From NCBI RefSeq assembly GCF_932526225.1, contig NC_064035.1:7375501-7439500 (forward strand): a stretch of DNA of 64,000 nucleotides, in the 5' to 3' direction. The DNA comes from Nematostella vectensis (lineage: Eukaryota > Cnidaria > Anthozoa > Actiniaria > Edwardsiidae). The translations under genes and the position numbers were made by a program. Positions 54,001 to 64,000 of this stretch are shown here, piece after piece (position 1 is the first letter of the stretch; each line of letters starts with the position of its first letter). The notes beneath the pieces are model-generated. The model worked only from the letters and a program-made list of their open reading frames with translations. It searched no databases and was not told the origin of the DNA.

Positions 54001-57000
54001 GTTCAATGTAAGCTACTGGAGGTAGGGGTGTAACAGGGTTCAACGTAAGCTAGTGGAGGTAGGGGTGTAACAGGGTTCAATGTAAGCTAGTGGAGGTAGG
54101 GGTGTAACAGGGTTCCATGTAAGCTACTGGAGGTAGGGGTGTAATAGGGTTCAATGTAAGCTACTGGAGGTAGGGGTGTAACAGGGTTCAATGTAAGCTA
54201 GTGGAGGTAGGGGTGTAACAGGGTTCAATGTAAGCTAGTGGAGGTAGGGGTGTAACAGGGTTCAATGTAAGCTACTGGAGGTAGGGGTGTAATAGGGTTC
54301 CATGTAAGCTAGTGGAGGTAGGGGTGTAACAGGGTTCAATGTAAGCTACTGGAGGTAGGGGTGTAACAGGGTTCAATGTAAGCTAGTGGTGGTAGGGGTG
54401 TAACAGGGTTCAATGTAAGCTAGTGGAGGTAGGGGTGTAATAGGGTTCAATGTAAGCTAGTGGAGGTAGGGGTGTAATAGGGTTCAATGTAAGCTAGTGG
54501 AGGTAGGGGTGTAACAGGGTTCCATGTAAGCTAGTGGAGGTAGGGGTGTAATAGGGTTCAATGTAAGCTAGTGGAGGTAGGGGTGTAATAGGGTTCAATG
54601 TAAGCTAGTGGAGGTAGGGGTGTAACAGGGTTCAATGTAAGCTAGTGGAGGTAGGGGTGTAATAGGGTTCAATATAAGCTAGTGGAGGTAGGGGTGTAAT
54701 AGGGTTCAATGTAAGCTAGTGGAGGTAGGGGTGTAACAGGGTTCAATGTAAGCTAGTGGAGGTAGGGGTGTAATAGGGTTCAATGTAAGCTAGTGGAGGT
54801 AGGGGTGTAATAGGGTTCAATGTAAGCTAGTGGAGGTAGGGGTGTAATAGGGTTCAATGTAAGCTAGTGGAGGTAGGGGTGTAATAGGGTTCAATGTAAG
54901 CTAGTGGAGGTAGGGGTGTAATAGGGTTCCATGTAAGCTAGTGGAGGTAGGGGTGTAATAGGGTTCAATGTAAGCTACTGGAGGTAGGGGCGTAATAGGG
55001 TTCAATGTAAGCTACTGGAGGTAGGGGTGTAACAGGGTTCAACGTAAGCTAGTGGAGGTAGGGGTGTAACAGGGTTCCATGTAAGCTAGTGGAGGTAGGG
55101 GTGTAACAGGGTTCAACGTAAGCTAGTGGAGGTAGGGGTGTAACAGGGTTCCATGTAAGCTAGTGGAGGTAGGGGTGTAACAGGGTTCCATGTAAGCTAC
55201 TGGAGGTAGGGGTGTAATAGGGTTCAATGTAAGCTAGTGGAGGTAGGGGTGTAACAGGGTTCAATGTAAGCTACTGGAAGTAGGGATGTAATAGGGTTCA
55301 ATGTAAGCTAGTGGAGGTAGGGGTGTAATGGGGTTCAATGTAAGCTAGTGGAGGTAGGGGTGTAATAGGGTTCCATGTAAGCTAGTGGAGGTAGGGGTGT
55401 AAAAGGGTTCAATGTAAGCTACTGGAGGTAGGGGTGTAACAGGGTTCAATGTAAGCTACTGGAGGTAGGGGTGTAACAGGGTTCAATGTAAGCTAGTGGA
55501 GGTAGGGGCGTAACAGGGTTCAATGTAAGCTAGTGGAGGTAGGGGCGTAACAGGGTTCAATGTAAGCTAGTGGAGGTAGGGGTGTAACAGGGTTCAATGT
55601 AAGCTAGTGGAGGTAGGGGTGTAACAGGGTTCAATGTAAGCTAGTGGAGGTAGGGGTGTAACAGGGTTCCATGTAAGCTACTGGAGGTAGGGGCGTAACA
55701 GGGTTCAATGTAAGCTAGTGGAGGTAGGGGTGTAACAGGGTTTAATGTAAGCTAGTGGAGGTAGGGGTGTAACAGGGTTCAATGTAAGCTAGCGGAGGTA
55801 GGGGTGTAATAGGGTTCAATGTAAGCTAGTGGAGGTAGGGTTATAACAGGGTTCCATGTAAGCTACTGGAGGTAGGGGTGTAATAGGGTTCAATGTAAGC
55901 TAATGGAGGTAGGGGTGTAACAGGGTTCAATGTAAGCTAGTGGAGGTAGGGGCGTAACAGGGTTCAATGTAAGCTAATGGAGGTAGGGGTGTAATAGGGT
56001 TTAATGTAAGCTAGTGGAGGTAGGGGCGTAACAGGGTTCAATGTAAGCTAGTGGAGGTAGGGGTGTAACAGGGTTCAATGTAAGCTATTGGAGGTAGGGG
56101 TGTAACAGGGTTCAATGTAAGCTAGTGGAGGTAGGGGTGTAACAGGGTTCCATGTAAGCTAGTGGAGGTAGGGGTGTAACAGGGTTCAATGTAAGCTAGT
56201 GGAGGTAGGGGTGTAATGGGGTTCAATGTAAGCTAGTGGAGGTAGGGGTGTAATAGGGTTCAATGTAAGCTAGTGGAGATAGGGGTGTAATAGGGTTCAA
56301 TGTAAGCTAGTGGAGGTAGGGGTGTAATAGGGTTCAATGTAAGCTAGTGGAGGTAGGGGTGTAACAGGGTTCAATGTAAGCTAGTGGACGTAGGGGTGTA
56401 ACAGGGTTCAATGTAAGCTAGTGGAGGTAGGGGTGTAATAGGGTTCAATGTAAGCTAGTGGAGGTAGGGGTGTAATAGGGTTCAATGTAAGCTAGTGGAG
56501 GTAGGGGTGTAACAGGGTTCAATGTAAGCTAGTGGAGGTAGGGGTGTAATAGGGTTCAATGTAAGCTAGTGGAGGTAGGGGTGTAACAGGGTTCAATGTA
56601 AGCTAGCGGAGGTAGGGGTGTAATAGGGTTCAATGTAAGCTAGTGGAGGTAGGGTTATAACAGGGTTCCATGTAAGCTACTGGAGGTAGGGGTGTAATAG
56701 GGTTCAATGTAAGCTAGTGGAGGTAGGGGTGTAACAGGGTTCAACGTAAGCTAGTGGAGGTAGGGGTGTAACAGGGTTCAATGTAAGCTACTGGAGGTAG
56801 GGGCGTAACAGGGTTCAATGTAAGCTAGTGGAGGTAGGGGTGTAATAGGGTTCAATGTAAGCTACTGGAGGTAGGGGTGTAATAGGGTTCAATGTAAGCT
56901 AGTGGAGGTAGGGGTGTAATAGGGTTCAATGTAAGCTAGTGGAGGTAGGGGTGTAACAGGGTTCAATGTAAGCTACTGGAGGTAGGGGTGTAACAGGGTT

Positions 57001-60000
57001 CAATGTAAGCTACTGGAGGTAGGGGTGTAACAGGGTTCAATGTAAGCTAGTGGAGGTAGGGGTGTAACAGGGTTCAATGTAAGCTAGTGGAGGTAGGGGC
57101 GTAATAGGGTTCAATGTAAGCTAGTGGAGGTAGGGGTGTAACAGGGTTCAATGTAAGCTAGTGGAGGTAGGGGTGTAACAGGGTTCAATTTAAGCTAGTG
57201 GAGGTAGGGGCGTAATGGGGTTCAATGTAAGCTAGTGGAGGTAGGGGTGTAATAGGGTTCAATGTAAGCTAGTGGAGGTAGGGGTGTAATAGGGTTCAAT
57301 GTAAGCTAGTGGAGGTAGGGGTGTAATAGGGTTCAATATAAGCTAGTGGAGGTAGGGGTGTAATAGGGTTCAATGTAAGCTAGTGGAGGTAGGGGTGTAA
57401 TAGGGTTCAATGTAAGCTAGTGGAGGTAGGGGTGTAATAGGGTTCAATGTAAGCTAGTGGAGGTAGGGGTGTAATAGGGTTCAATATAAGCTAGTGGAGG
57501 TAGGGGTGTAATAGGGTTCAATGTAAGCTAGTGGAGGTAGGGGTGTAATAGGGTTCAATGTAAGCTAGTGGAGGTAGGGGTGTAACAGGGTTCAATGTAA
57601 GCTAGTGGAGGTAGGGGTGTAACAGGGTTCCATGTAAGCTACTGGAGGTAGGGTTATAACAGGGTTCAATGTAAGCTAGTGGAGGTAGGGGTGTAATGGG
57701 GTTCAATGTAAGCTAGTGGAGGTAGGGGTGTAATAGGGTTCAATGTAAGCTAGTGGAGGTAGGGGTGTAACAGGGTTCCATGTAAGCTACTGGAGGTAGG
57801 GGTGTAACAGGGTTCAATGTAAGCTAGTGGAGGTAGGGGTGTAACAGGGTTCCATGTAAGCTACTGGAGGTAGGGGTGTAATAGGGTTCAATGTAAGCTA
57901 GTGGAGGTAGGGGTGTAATAGGGTTCCATGTAAGCTACTGGAGGTAGGGGTGTAACCGGGTTCAATGTAAGCTAGTGGAGGTAGGGGTGTAATAGGGTTC
58001 AATGTAAGCTAGTGGAGGTAGGGGTGTAATAGGGTTCAATGTAAGCTACTGGAGGTAGGGGTGTAATGGGGTTCAATGTAAGCTAGTGGAGGTAGGGGTG
58101 TAATAGGGTTCCATGTAAGCTAGTGGAGGTAGGGGTGTAATAGGGTTCAATGTAAGCTAGTGGAGGTAGGGGTGTAATAGGGTTCAATGTAAGCTAGTGG
58201 AGGTAGGGGTGTAACAGGGTTCCATGTAAGCTACTGGAGGTAGGGGTGTAACAGGGTTCAATGTAAGCTAGTGGAGGTAGGGGCGTAATAGGGTTCAATG
58301 TAAGCTAGTGGAGGTAGGGGTGTAACAGGGTTCAATGTAAGCTAGTGGAGGTAGGGGTGTAACAGGGTTCCATGTAAGCTACTGGAGGTAGGGGTGTAAC
58401 AGGGTTCAATGTAAGCTAGTGGAGGTAGGGGTGTAATAGGGTTCAATGTAAGCTAGTGGAGGTAGGGGTGTAACAGGGTTCAATGTAAGCTAGTGGAGGT
58501 AGGGGTGTAACAGGGTTCCATGTAAGCTAGTGGGGGTAGGGTTGTAACAGGGTTCCATGTAAGCTAGTGGAGGTAGGGGCGTAACAGGGTTCAATGTAAG
58601 CTAGTGGAGGTAGGGGTGTAACAGGGTTCCATGTAAGCTACTGGAGGTAGGGGCGTAATAGGGTTCAATGTAAGCTAATGGAGGTAGGGGTGTAATAGGG
58701 TTCAATATAAGCTAGTGGAGGTAGGGGTGTAATAGGGTTCAATGTAAGCTAGTGGAGGTAGGGGTGTAATAGGGTTCAATGTAAGCTAGTGGAGGTAGGG
58801 GTGTAATAGGGTTCAATGTAAGCTAATGGAGGTAGGGGTGTAACAGGGTTCAATGTAAGCTACTGGAGATAGGGGTGTAACAGGGTTCCATGTAAGCTAG
58901 TGGAGGTAGGGGTGTAACAGGGTTCAATGTAAGCTAGTGGAGGTAGGGGTGTAATAGGGTTCAATGTAAGCTAGTGGAGGTAGGGGTGTAATAGGGTTCA
59001 ATGTAAGCTAGTGGAGGTAGGGGTGTAATAGGGTTCAATATAAGCTAGTGGAGGTAGGGGTGTAATAGGGTTCAATGTAAGCTAGTGGAGGTAGGGTTAT
59101 AACAGGGTTCCATGTAAGCTACTGGAGGTAGGGGTGTAACAGGGTTCAATTTAAGCTAGTGGAGGTAGGGGCGTAATAGGGTTCAATGTAAGCTAGTGGA
59201 GGTAGGGGTGTAATAGGGTTCCATGTAAGCTAGTGGAGGTAGGGGTGTAATAGGGTTCAATGTAAGCTAGTGGAGGTAGGGATGTAACAGGGTTCAATGT
59301 AAGCTACTGGAGGTAGGGGTGTAACAGGGTTCCATGTAAGGGAACCTTACCTTTTGCCAGGTGAGCTGGATCGGCTGCGGTGTCTTGAGCTTCTACTGCG
59401 AGGAGATGGAGATCGACTATAATCACACTCTCTGTGTAAAAATACATAAAGAGCCGTCTTCTTAGATAATAGGAGTACTGTGAAACATGAGTGGGTGAGT
59501 AAAGAAATAACTGAGTGAGTGAATAAGTGAGTCAGTAAGTAAATAAGTGAGCAAGTAAATAAGTGACTGACTGACTGAGTAAATAAGTGAGTAAGCGAGT
59601 GAATGACTAAGTGAAATGTATGGTTCTGCCATCGCTTGAGTTTATTTACCACATTTATTTCCACAAATAATTACCACCCATAAGCACCTTTTGGTGGTAG
59701 AACTGTCATTTGGCAATTGCCATTCGCCGTTTGCACAGCAAATCATTTTGAAATTGGGGTATAACTAGGAAAGGCTGGAACCTGACAAACTTCTTTGGGG
59801 CAAAATAAATTCCTTAAAAAAAGTCAGCGAATCACAAATCAAACCAATGCATTTCACACCTCGCCTGTCAATTTTGGAGCATTTTCATCGTCTACCAAAT
59901 TATATGCGTAAAAAACGGATGAATGTAACATGATCAAGCAAATTTCAAAAATCAGAAAACCCGCTCATTGTAAACGCCGATCGGTGGGTTCCGAATTTTG

Positions 60001-63000
60001 ATATCGGAGCAATGGCCATGTTTGGTGCTTCTGAGGTTGGTGGTCTCGTGCGCGAAGTTGTTGGATCGAGCCCCAGCCTTTTCTATTATATACAAATAGA
60101 AACGTACAGCTCTTAGCGGGCATCAAACTTTCTATACAAGCATTCTATCCGGAAAAAGGAAATTAAGTAAGACTCAAACACGATTGTCGTTTTATTTATT
60201 ACGATAAAAGCATTTCCCATCAACATCGATTTTCCCCATACATTCCTTTGAACTACTGATAGTAGCTAGTAGGCTGCCTGTGCTACCATCCTTAGACATG
60301 GTACACATGTAAATGGGTGCGAGTCCACCATGTACGGGTATAAAAGTATATCAACGTTAATCTGTGAGGATGGCCTTTACAACAATGCTGAACAGAGGTA
60401 CCGGAAGACAATCAGGGTCACTGTTATGATGAGGACTGTCTTCAGGGCTTTGTGCTCCGAGAGGGTGTTCACCGAGGGATCGAAGCGCTTGTTTTCAGCA
60501 GCGATGGCGATGGAGTGTTTGCACGAGATGCAATATAGGCGCAAATGCAGCGACACCATGATGACGCAGAGGCACAGAAGATACAGGTACCACAGGGTCA
60601 CCACGGCAGGGAAATAAGGCATCTAGAACACACGGATCAGGGAGAGAGCCAGGCATGCCATGTTCAAGATTACGATAGCAGTGTAGGCCTTGCTCTTGGT
60701 CACCAATGTAATGTAGCGTAACGGCCGGGTGATCGCAATGAAGAGGTCAACAGTAGCAAGACACAGTGTAGTCAAACAAGAGGTAATAAACAAAGCTCCA
60801 ACAATGTCTAGCGGTAGTCTAAAGCCTGACGAACAAAGTTGTCCGTGCGGTTCTAATAGAACTCGGACGATGGTACCAGCGTGTGACGTTTGAATAAGGA
60901 TTCCCATCAGAGCACCATTGGCAGCTAGGTTGGACAAGAAGAGATTGGAGGAGACTCGTAGTTCACGGACAAGAGCGATGGTCATCATTACCAGCGCGTT
61001 ACCTCCGATAGATAGTAAAGGTAGAGCGATGTTTACAGCGGCTAGGAACACAGCAAACTCGGTGTCATTCCTGGCGAATTCTTGATACTCAGGTATCCGG
61101 CCATCAGAGCTAACACAAACGCTCTTTGATGCATTCCTCGTGTTTCGAAGCAACTAGGATGACACATTCACGTATAGAAAAGCGAGGATCGACAAATATT
61201 TCATAACAGAACACTCTGAGCGCCACTATCTCAAAGAGTATACAGAGAATACTTGAGTTCTCATAAAAAACTACCTTTTTATTGCTGCGCGGGGTATATG
61301 CTGCAATACGGCCGTAAAGTCTACATCTCCGTTTGTCTTCACAGCTTCTCGGTAAGATGCCTTTTACAGTGCATTAATATGACGATAATGAGTTTAATGG
61401 TATCCCGTTGTGAGGCACTTACACTTTGTTTTTCTCTGCGACAAATTCGACACTTGTAAAATCTCTTTGGTATATTGATACAGAAAAAAAAACGAGAAAC
61501 ATTAAAAAGGTACCATGAAATCATTTCCAAATGTATTTCTCGTTTATACCAAAAATGAAGCTTCTATTAATTGGTAAAGGCTTGTTATCATGCGGAGAAA
61601 ATTTTGTACTCCAATTCCAATAATTATTTATTCTAAAACGAATTATTCTGCTGCGAAAAATATATTTTGTAATTATTTTAGAGATAAGATTTGGGACCGA
61701 CGTATATTGGAGGCATATTTTCTATCAGTGTTTAGTTAGTGTTTTTATAACGAGAAGTTTTCTAAACAAATTTAAACTGCTGAAAAGCGTATTGCTCATT
61801 TCTCGCCAAACTACCCATGCTTTTTCAACAGGACTTGGCCATAATGAAGCTTAGACCATATTAATGTGTCGTACGAGCGAATTTAATCGCCGGCTGAAAA
61901 TCAGCAGCTCTGTTTGCGGCCGGGGCGAATTCGCAGATTTCTAGACGTCTGATTCGTCCGATATCTAGACGTATGATTCGTGCGATACTGGCGATCGTAA
62001 ACTGGGGATCGCCGGCGATTGAATGCGCTCATACGAGCGTACTGTGTCGTAGGCTTACGACTCAACAAACTCGACGCTCGCGAAGGCTCCGGGAACGAGA
62101 TTGAGGTCCTCGATGCTAATAATGACGCAAGAGAAACAGCAGGGATAAATGGGTAGCCATTATTTGGCAAAAAAAAACACCACTTAATCAATAGGTAATG
62201 AGTAGATAATAATAATAAATAAGAAGAAGTAGATTTATATAGCGCTTTACAGGATCCAAAGCGCTTTACAATAATATGGAATTTTATCATAACATATAAC
62301 TAAAAAATGGTATTATTGTTATAAACTTACATAAAATTAGAAATAATTCAATTTGCAATTAAAAAAAATATATAAAATATTAAAATCTATATTCAAAAGC
62401 GCACAGAAAAAGAAATGTCTTTACTTTAGATTTGAAGTTAGATAAATGATCACAAGCTCGTATCTTTGGTGGGAGAGAGTTCCATAGCGTTGGAATATGT
62501 ACTCAGGAGGTTCTAGAGCCACGTGTTTCAAGGTGATATCTAGGTTGTGTTAAAAGGTTTTTCGTAGAAAGACGTAAATTTCTAGTAATATCTTTGAGGC
62601 AAGATTCCATGCGTTTTTTAGATTGTATTAGCTCTCCCGGATTCTGGGGATTAAAAGGCAAATAGAGCTGAGTGTCATCAGCGTAAAAGTGGAAACATTA
62701 AAAGAACACATTAGATTAAAAGGTTCCGGCCAAATAGACGATAATTTAGTTTGTCTCACGCTGGGATGAAACGGGTGCCACCGAAAAGGAAAAAGAAAAC
62801 TCGTCGAAAGGATAATGTCATTGTCTGGCAAACTCCGAATGTTATACCCAAGTGAATCTGGCCACCGGCTGCCCTTACTAATCCACATAGTGCCATACAG
62901 TAAATGCGAGGAACGTTATAGACCTACTTCATAAATATTATTGACATTAATGGAAATCCAAGTTATACAGTCAAGGGAAATCTACGCAATTTCAAGTTCA

Positions 63001-63741
63001 AAATCGAAATAATTGCAACTTAATTATTTTTGATCGCAGAAAGACAAAATGTCCTTAAAAAATTAACATACCAAGAACGCCCATCGGTACATCATACCAA
63101 AATGCGTCAAAAAGCCATTTTCTTCTTAAATCATCCAGAGCAGCAGGCCCGTAGCCAGGATTTTGAGCGGGGTGGTTCGTTTTTCCATTTCAGAGGACCA
63201 AATTTCCGGTATACCACTCTCCTCGCCTTATAACATTAGGCAATCAATCTTGTATTTTAAATATTATTAATAGAGTACTTTTCAACATATAACGATAATA
63301 ATCAAGATGATTATTTAAAAAAAAAGATCTTTATAGTTATTTTAAAGACATATTGATGTGCACGGTATATCTCCAGCCAAACGTTATATATTTATGTTTG
63401 CTCTGAGCGGACCTTCAAGCCGGGTGGAAGGGTTCGTCCAAACCCCCCCCCCCCCCCCCCCTGGCTACGGGCCTGAGCAGTAAGCCCCCGGGTTCAAATC
63501 CGGCGCAAGCAACTCGTGAGTGAAGCCTTTCCGACAAACACAATCGTTTCAAACAGTTATCACATCTTGGGAAGCCACGTCTTCTTTCGTACAGCTATCT
63601 TTTGAGATTGTTTTAACAATCTCAAAATTACTTAAAAGTAATCGACCGGAAGTAAACTGGTGACAACGCGGCTTTAACACCCAAGGATACGCACCTGGTC
63701 CGCCACTTTTTCTGCATGTGCCTCAAGTCTTCTTCACGTTC
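45071..63741 (-). CDS. RS-domain (Ser/Arg-rich) protein gene, three exons seen
   Basis: Three minus-strand exons are phase-compatible: 63695-63741, 59351-59416 and 45071-45105. They encode EREEDLRHMQKKWRT, then RSPSPRSRSSRHRSRSSSPG, then RHSRSPSPARS. The splice sites are good (TTTCAG|GAACG, AAAAG|GTAAGG, TTTACAG|TCG, AGTG|GTAAGT). A helical charged segment followed by an RS-rich region is typical of splicing-related proteins, but I cannot name the member. More exons must lie on both sides. The intron between the last two exons is 14,245 bp and is almost wholly minisatellite. A GPCR pseudogene lies in the upstream intron. The first exon could belong to another gene. Confidence 0.6.
45149..59340. 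repeat. 14.2-kb, 37-bp minisatellite filling one intron
   Basis: About 384 tandem copies of a 37-bp unit made of TGTAACAGGGTTCAATGTAA, GCTAGTGGAG and GTAGGGG. Marker positions stay exactly in phase: TGTAACAG at 45149 and 59320 are 14,171 bp apart, which is 383 x 37. Variation is by substitution (AACAG/AATAG, GCTAGT/GCTACT, TTCAAT/TTCCAT, GGGGT/GGGGC). Marked variants recur at multiples of 37, showing higher-order duplication. It leaves 10 nt at the donor side and 43 nt at the acceptor side of the host intron. Confidence 0.97.
59463..59620. repeat. GAGTGAGTAA-type microsatellite
   Basis: Irregular tandem words GAGTGAGTAA, AAGTGAGTAAGT and GACTGACTGA over about 150 bp, just upstream of the 59.35-kb RS exon. 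Confidence 0.85.
59621..60376. other. Intronic, no gene recognised
   Basis: A possible tRNA-like segment near 60033-60075 (TGGTCTCGTGCGCGAAG, GGATCGAGCCCC) may be a SINE remnant. Nothing else is recognised. Confidence 0.4.
60377..61153 (-). pseudogene. Class A GPCR pseudogene
   Basis: One continuous frame with an in-frame TAG (60623-60625) and a later stop. It shows TM1 (ALPLLSIGGNALVMMTIAL), TM2 (NLFLSNLAANGALMGIL), a Cys before TM3, TM3 ending LATVDLFIAITRPLRY (the DRY region, altered), TM4 interrupted by the stop, TM5 and a start of TM6 (ALKTVLIITVTLIVFRYL) where the frame closes, so TM7 is missing. It is intronless and lies in an intron of the RS-domain gene on the same strand. Two independent lesions make a sequencing error an unlikely sole cause. 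Confidence 0.8.
61154..63143. other. Intronic, AT-rich, repeat fragments only
   Basis: No exon recognised. Around 62215-62290 is a dispersed-repeat signature (TTATATAGCGCTTTACAG ... CCAAAGCGCTTTACAATAAT), followed to about 62890 by broken frames that look like a decayed repetitive element. A duplicated segment with TCTAGACGT lies near 61938-61972. Confidence 0.45.
63144..63475. mobile_element. GTAGCCAG-family MITE, copy 3
   Basis: 332 bp. Ends CAGGCCCGTAGCCAGG and its complement, flanked by a perfect 5-bp duplication AGCAG (63139-63143 and 63476-63480). A 19-C run (63443-63461) lies 14 nt from the right end. Confidence 0.88.
63481..63530 (+). repeat. tRNA-like B-box sequence, possible SINE end
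   Basis: CCGGGTTCAAATCCGG has the form of a T-arm/B box, but no matching tRNA body is seen because the MITE ends directly upstream. Confidence 0.3.
63640..63677. mobile_element. TTAA MITE, right end only
   Basis: Sequence ending GGAAGTAAACTGGTGACAAC then GCGGCTTTAA matches the right ends of 5173-5426 and 19026-19261. A matching left end was not found. It abuts the 63.7-kb RS exon donor by about 18 bp. Confidence 0.6.
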
Positions 63742-64000
63742 CTGAAACCACAAATACTCTATTTTAAGCGGTTATAAGGCTGAAAGATGACATTGGTATT
63801 TCTACTAAATACTGGAGTATATTAGTAAACTAAAAGATCAAAAACAGAGAGGCACTACTCTATGGTGCTGACATCCCAAAAATTTTCTTATTACCTTCAT
63901 ATAAGCTGTTTCATTTATTAACAACTTTCGGTAAGGGACAGTTTTGAGTTTTGAAGAGCTTTTAGATGTTATTTAGAATACTGTTCCTGTTGCATTTAGG

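Noticed and set aside
45149-59340. Possible CRISPR array
   Set aside because: Repeats are contiguous 37-bp units with no unique spacers, in an animal intron.
59347-59664. 105-codon frame containing the RS motif taken as a whole gene
   Set aside because: Only 59351-59416 is flanked by proper splice sites. The rest is microsatellite.
63481-63530. tRNA gene
   Set aside because: Only a T-arm-like part is present. The D and anticodon arms are missing.

Overview
The window looks like a chromosome segment of an intron-rich, AT-rich animal genome. The recognisable host genes (VPS41, PIGZ, TMX1, two class A GPCRs, an RS-domain protein) are metazoan. The compact intergenic distances, intronless GPCRs and mix of MITEs would suit a cnidarian such as a sea anemone; that placement is inference.

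Left part (1-22 kb). VPS41 occupies 2.2-10.6 kb on the minus strand: 13 phase-consistent exons, 348 codons, with the rest beyond the left edge. It is divergent from PIGZ (10.9-13.1 kb, plus). TMX1 (14.9-17.6 kb, minus) is divergent from a small three-exon gene (17.6-18.9 kb, plus) across only 85 bp. An intronless GPCR with a frame break follows at 20.7-21.8 kb. The introns and gaps hold a reverse-transcriptase remnant, several MITEs, a 1.2 kb DNA transposon inserted exactly at a VPS41 splice donor, foldback elements and minisatellites.

Middle (26,284-37,765). An 11.48 kb GC-rich virus-like element is inserted between perfect 6-bp target duplications (GCACTA). It has 236-283 bp terminal inverted repeats that carry a 14-bp-stem hairpin and TTTCGCGT iterons. 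It encodes a small Cys-rich protein, a large replication protein (candidate polymerase motifs, SF1 helicase, HNH-like tail), a packaging-type ATPase, a probable major capsid protein, a penton-like protein and two membrane proteins. This fits the Polinton/Polinton-like virus world, although no integrase or protease is visible. The copy is broken: the ATPase has lost its Walker A lysine and several genes carry frameshifts, many at homopolymers.

Right part (38-64 kb). A 43-bp satellite and its decayed relatives lie at 39.3-41.5 kb. A gene encoding an RS-domain protein runs on the minus strand from 63.7 to 45.1 kb. One of its introns (14,245 bp) is 99.6% a single 37-bp minisatellite of about 384 units with no net length drift. 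A doubly broken GPCR pseudogene sits in another of its introns.

The recurring theme is repeat expansion or insertion at splice donors: the VPS41 exon 13 donor is itself part of a tandem array, the VPS41 exon 6 donor is duplicated by a transposon target site, and the RS-gene intron is a minimal intron with its middle amplified.
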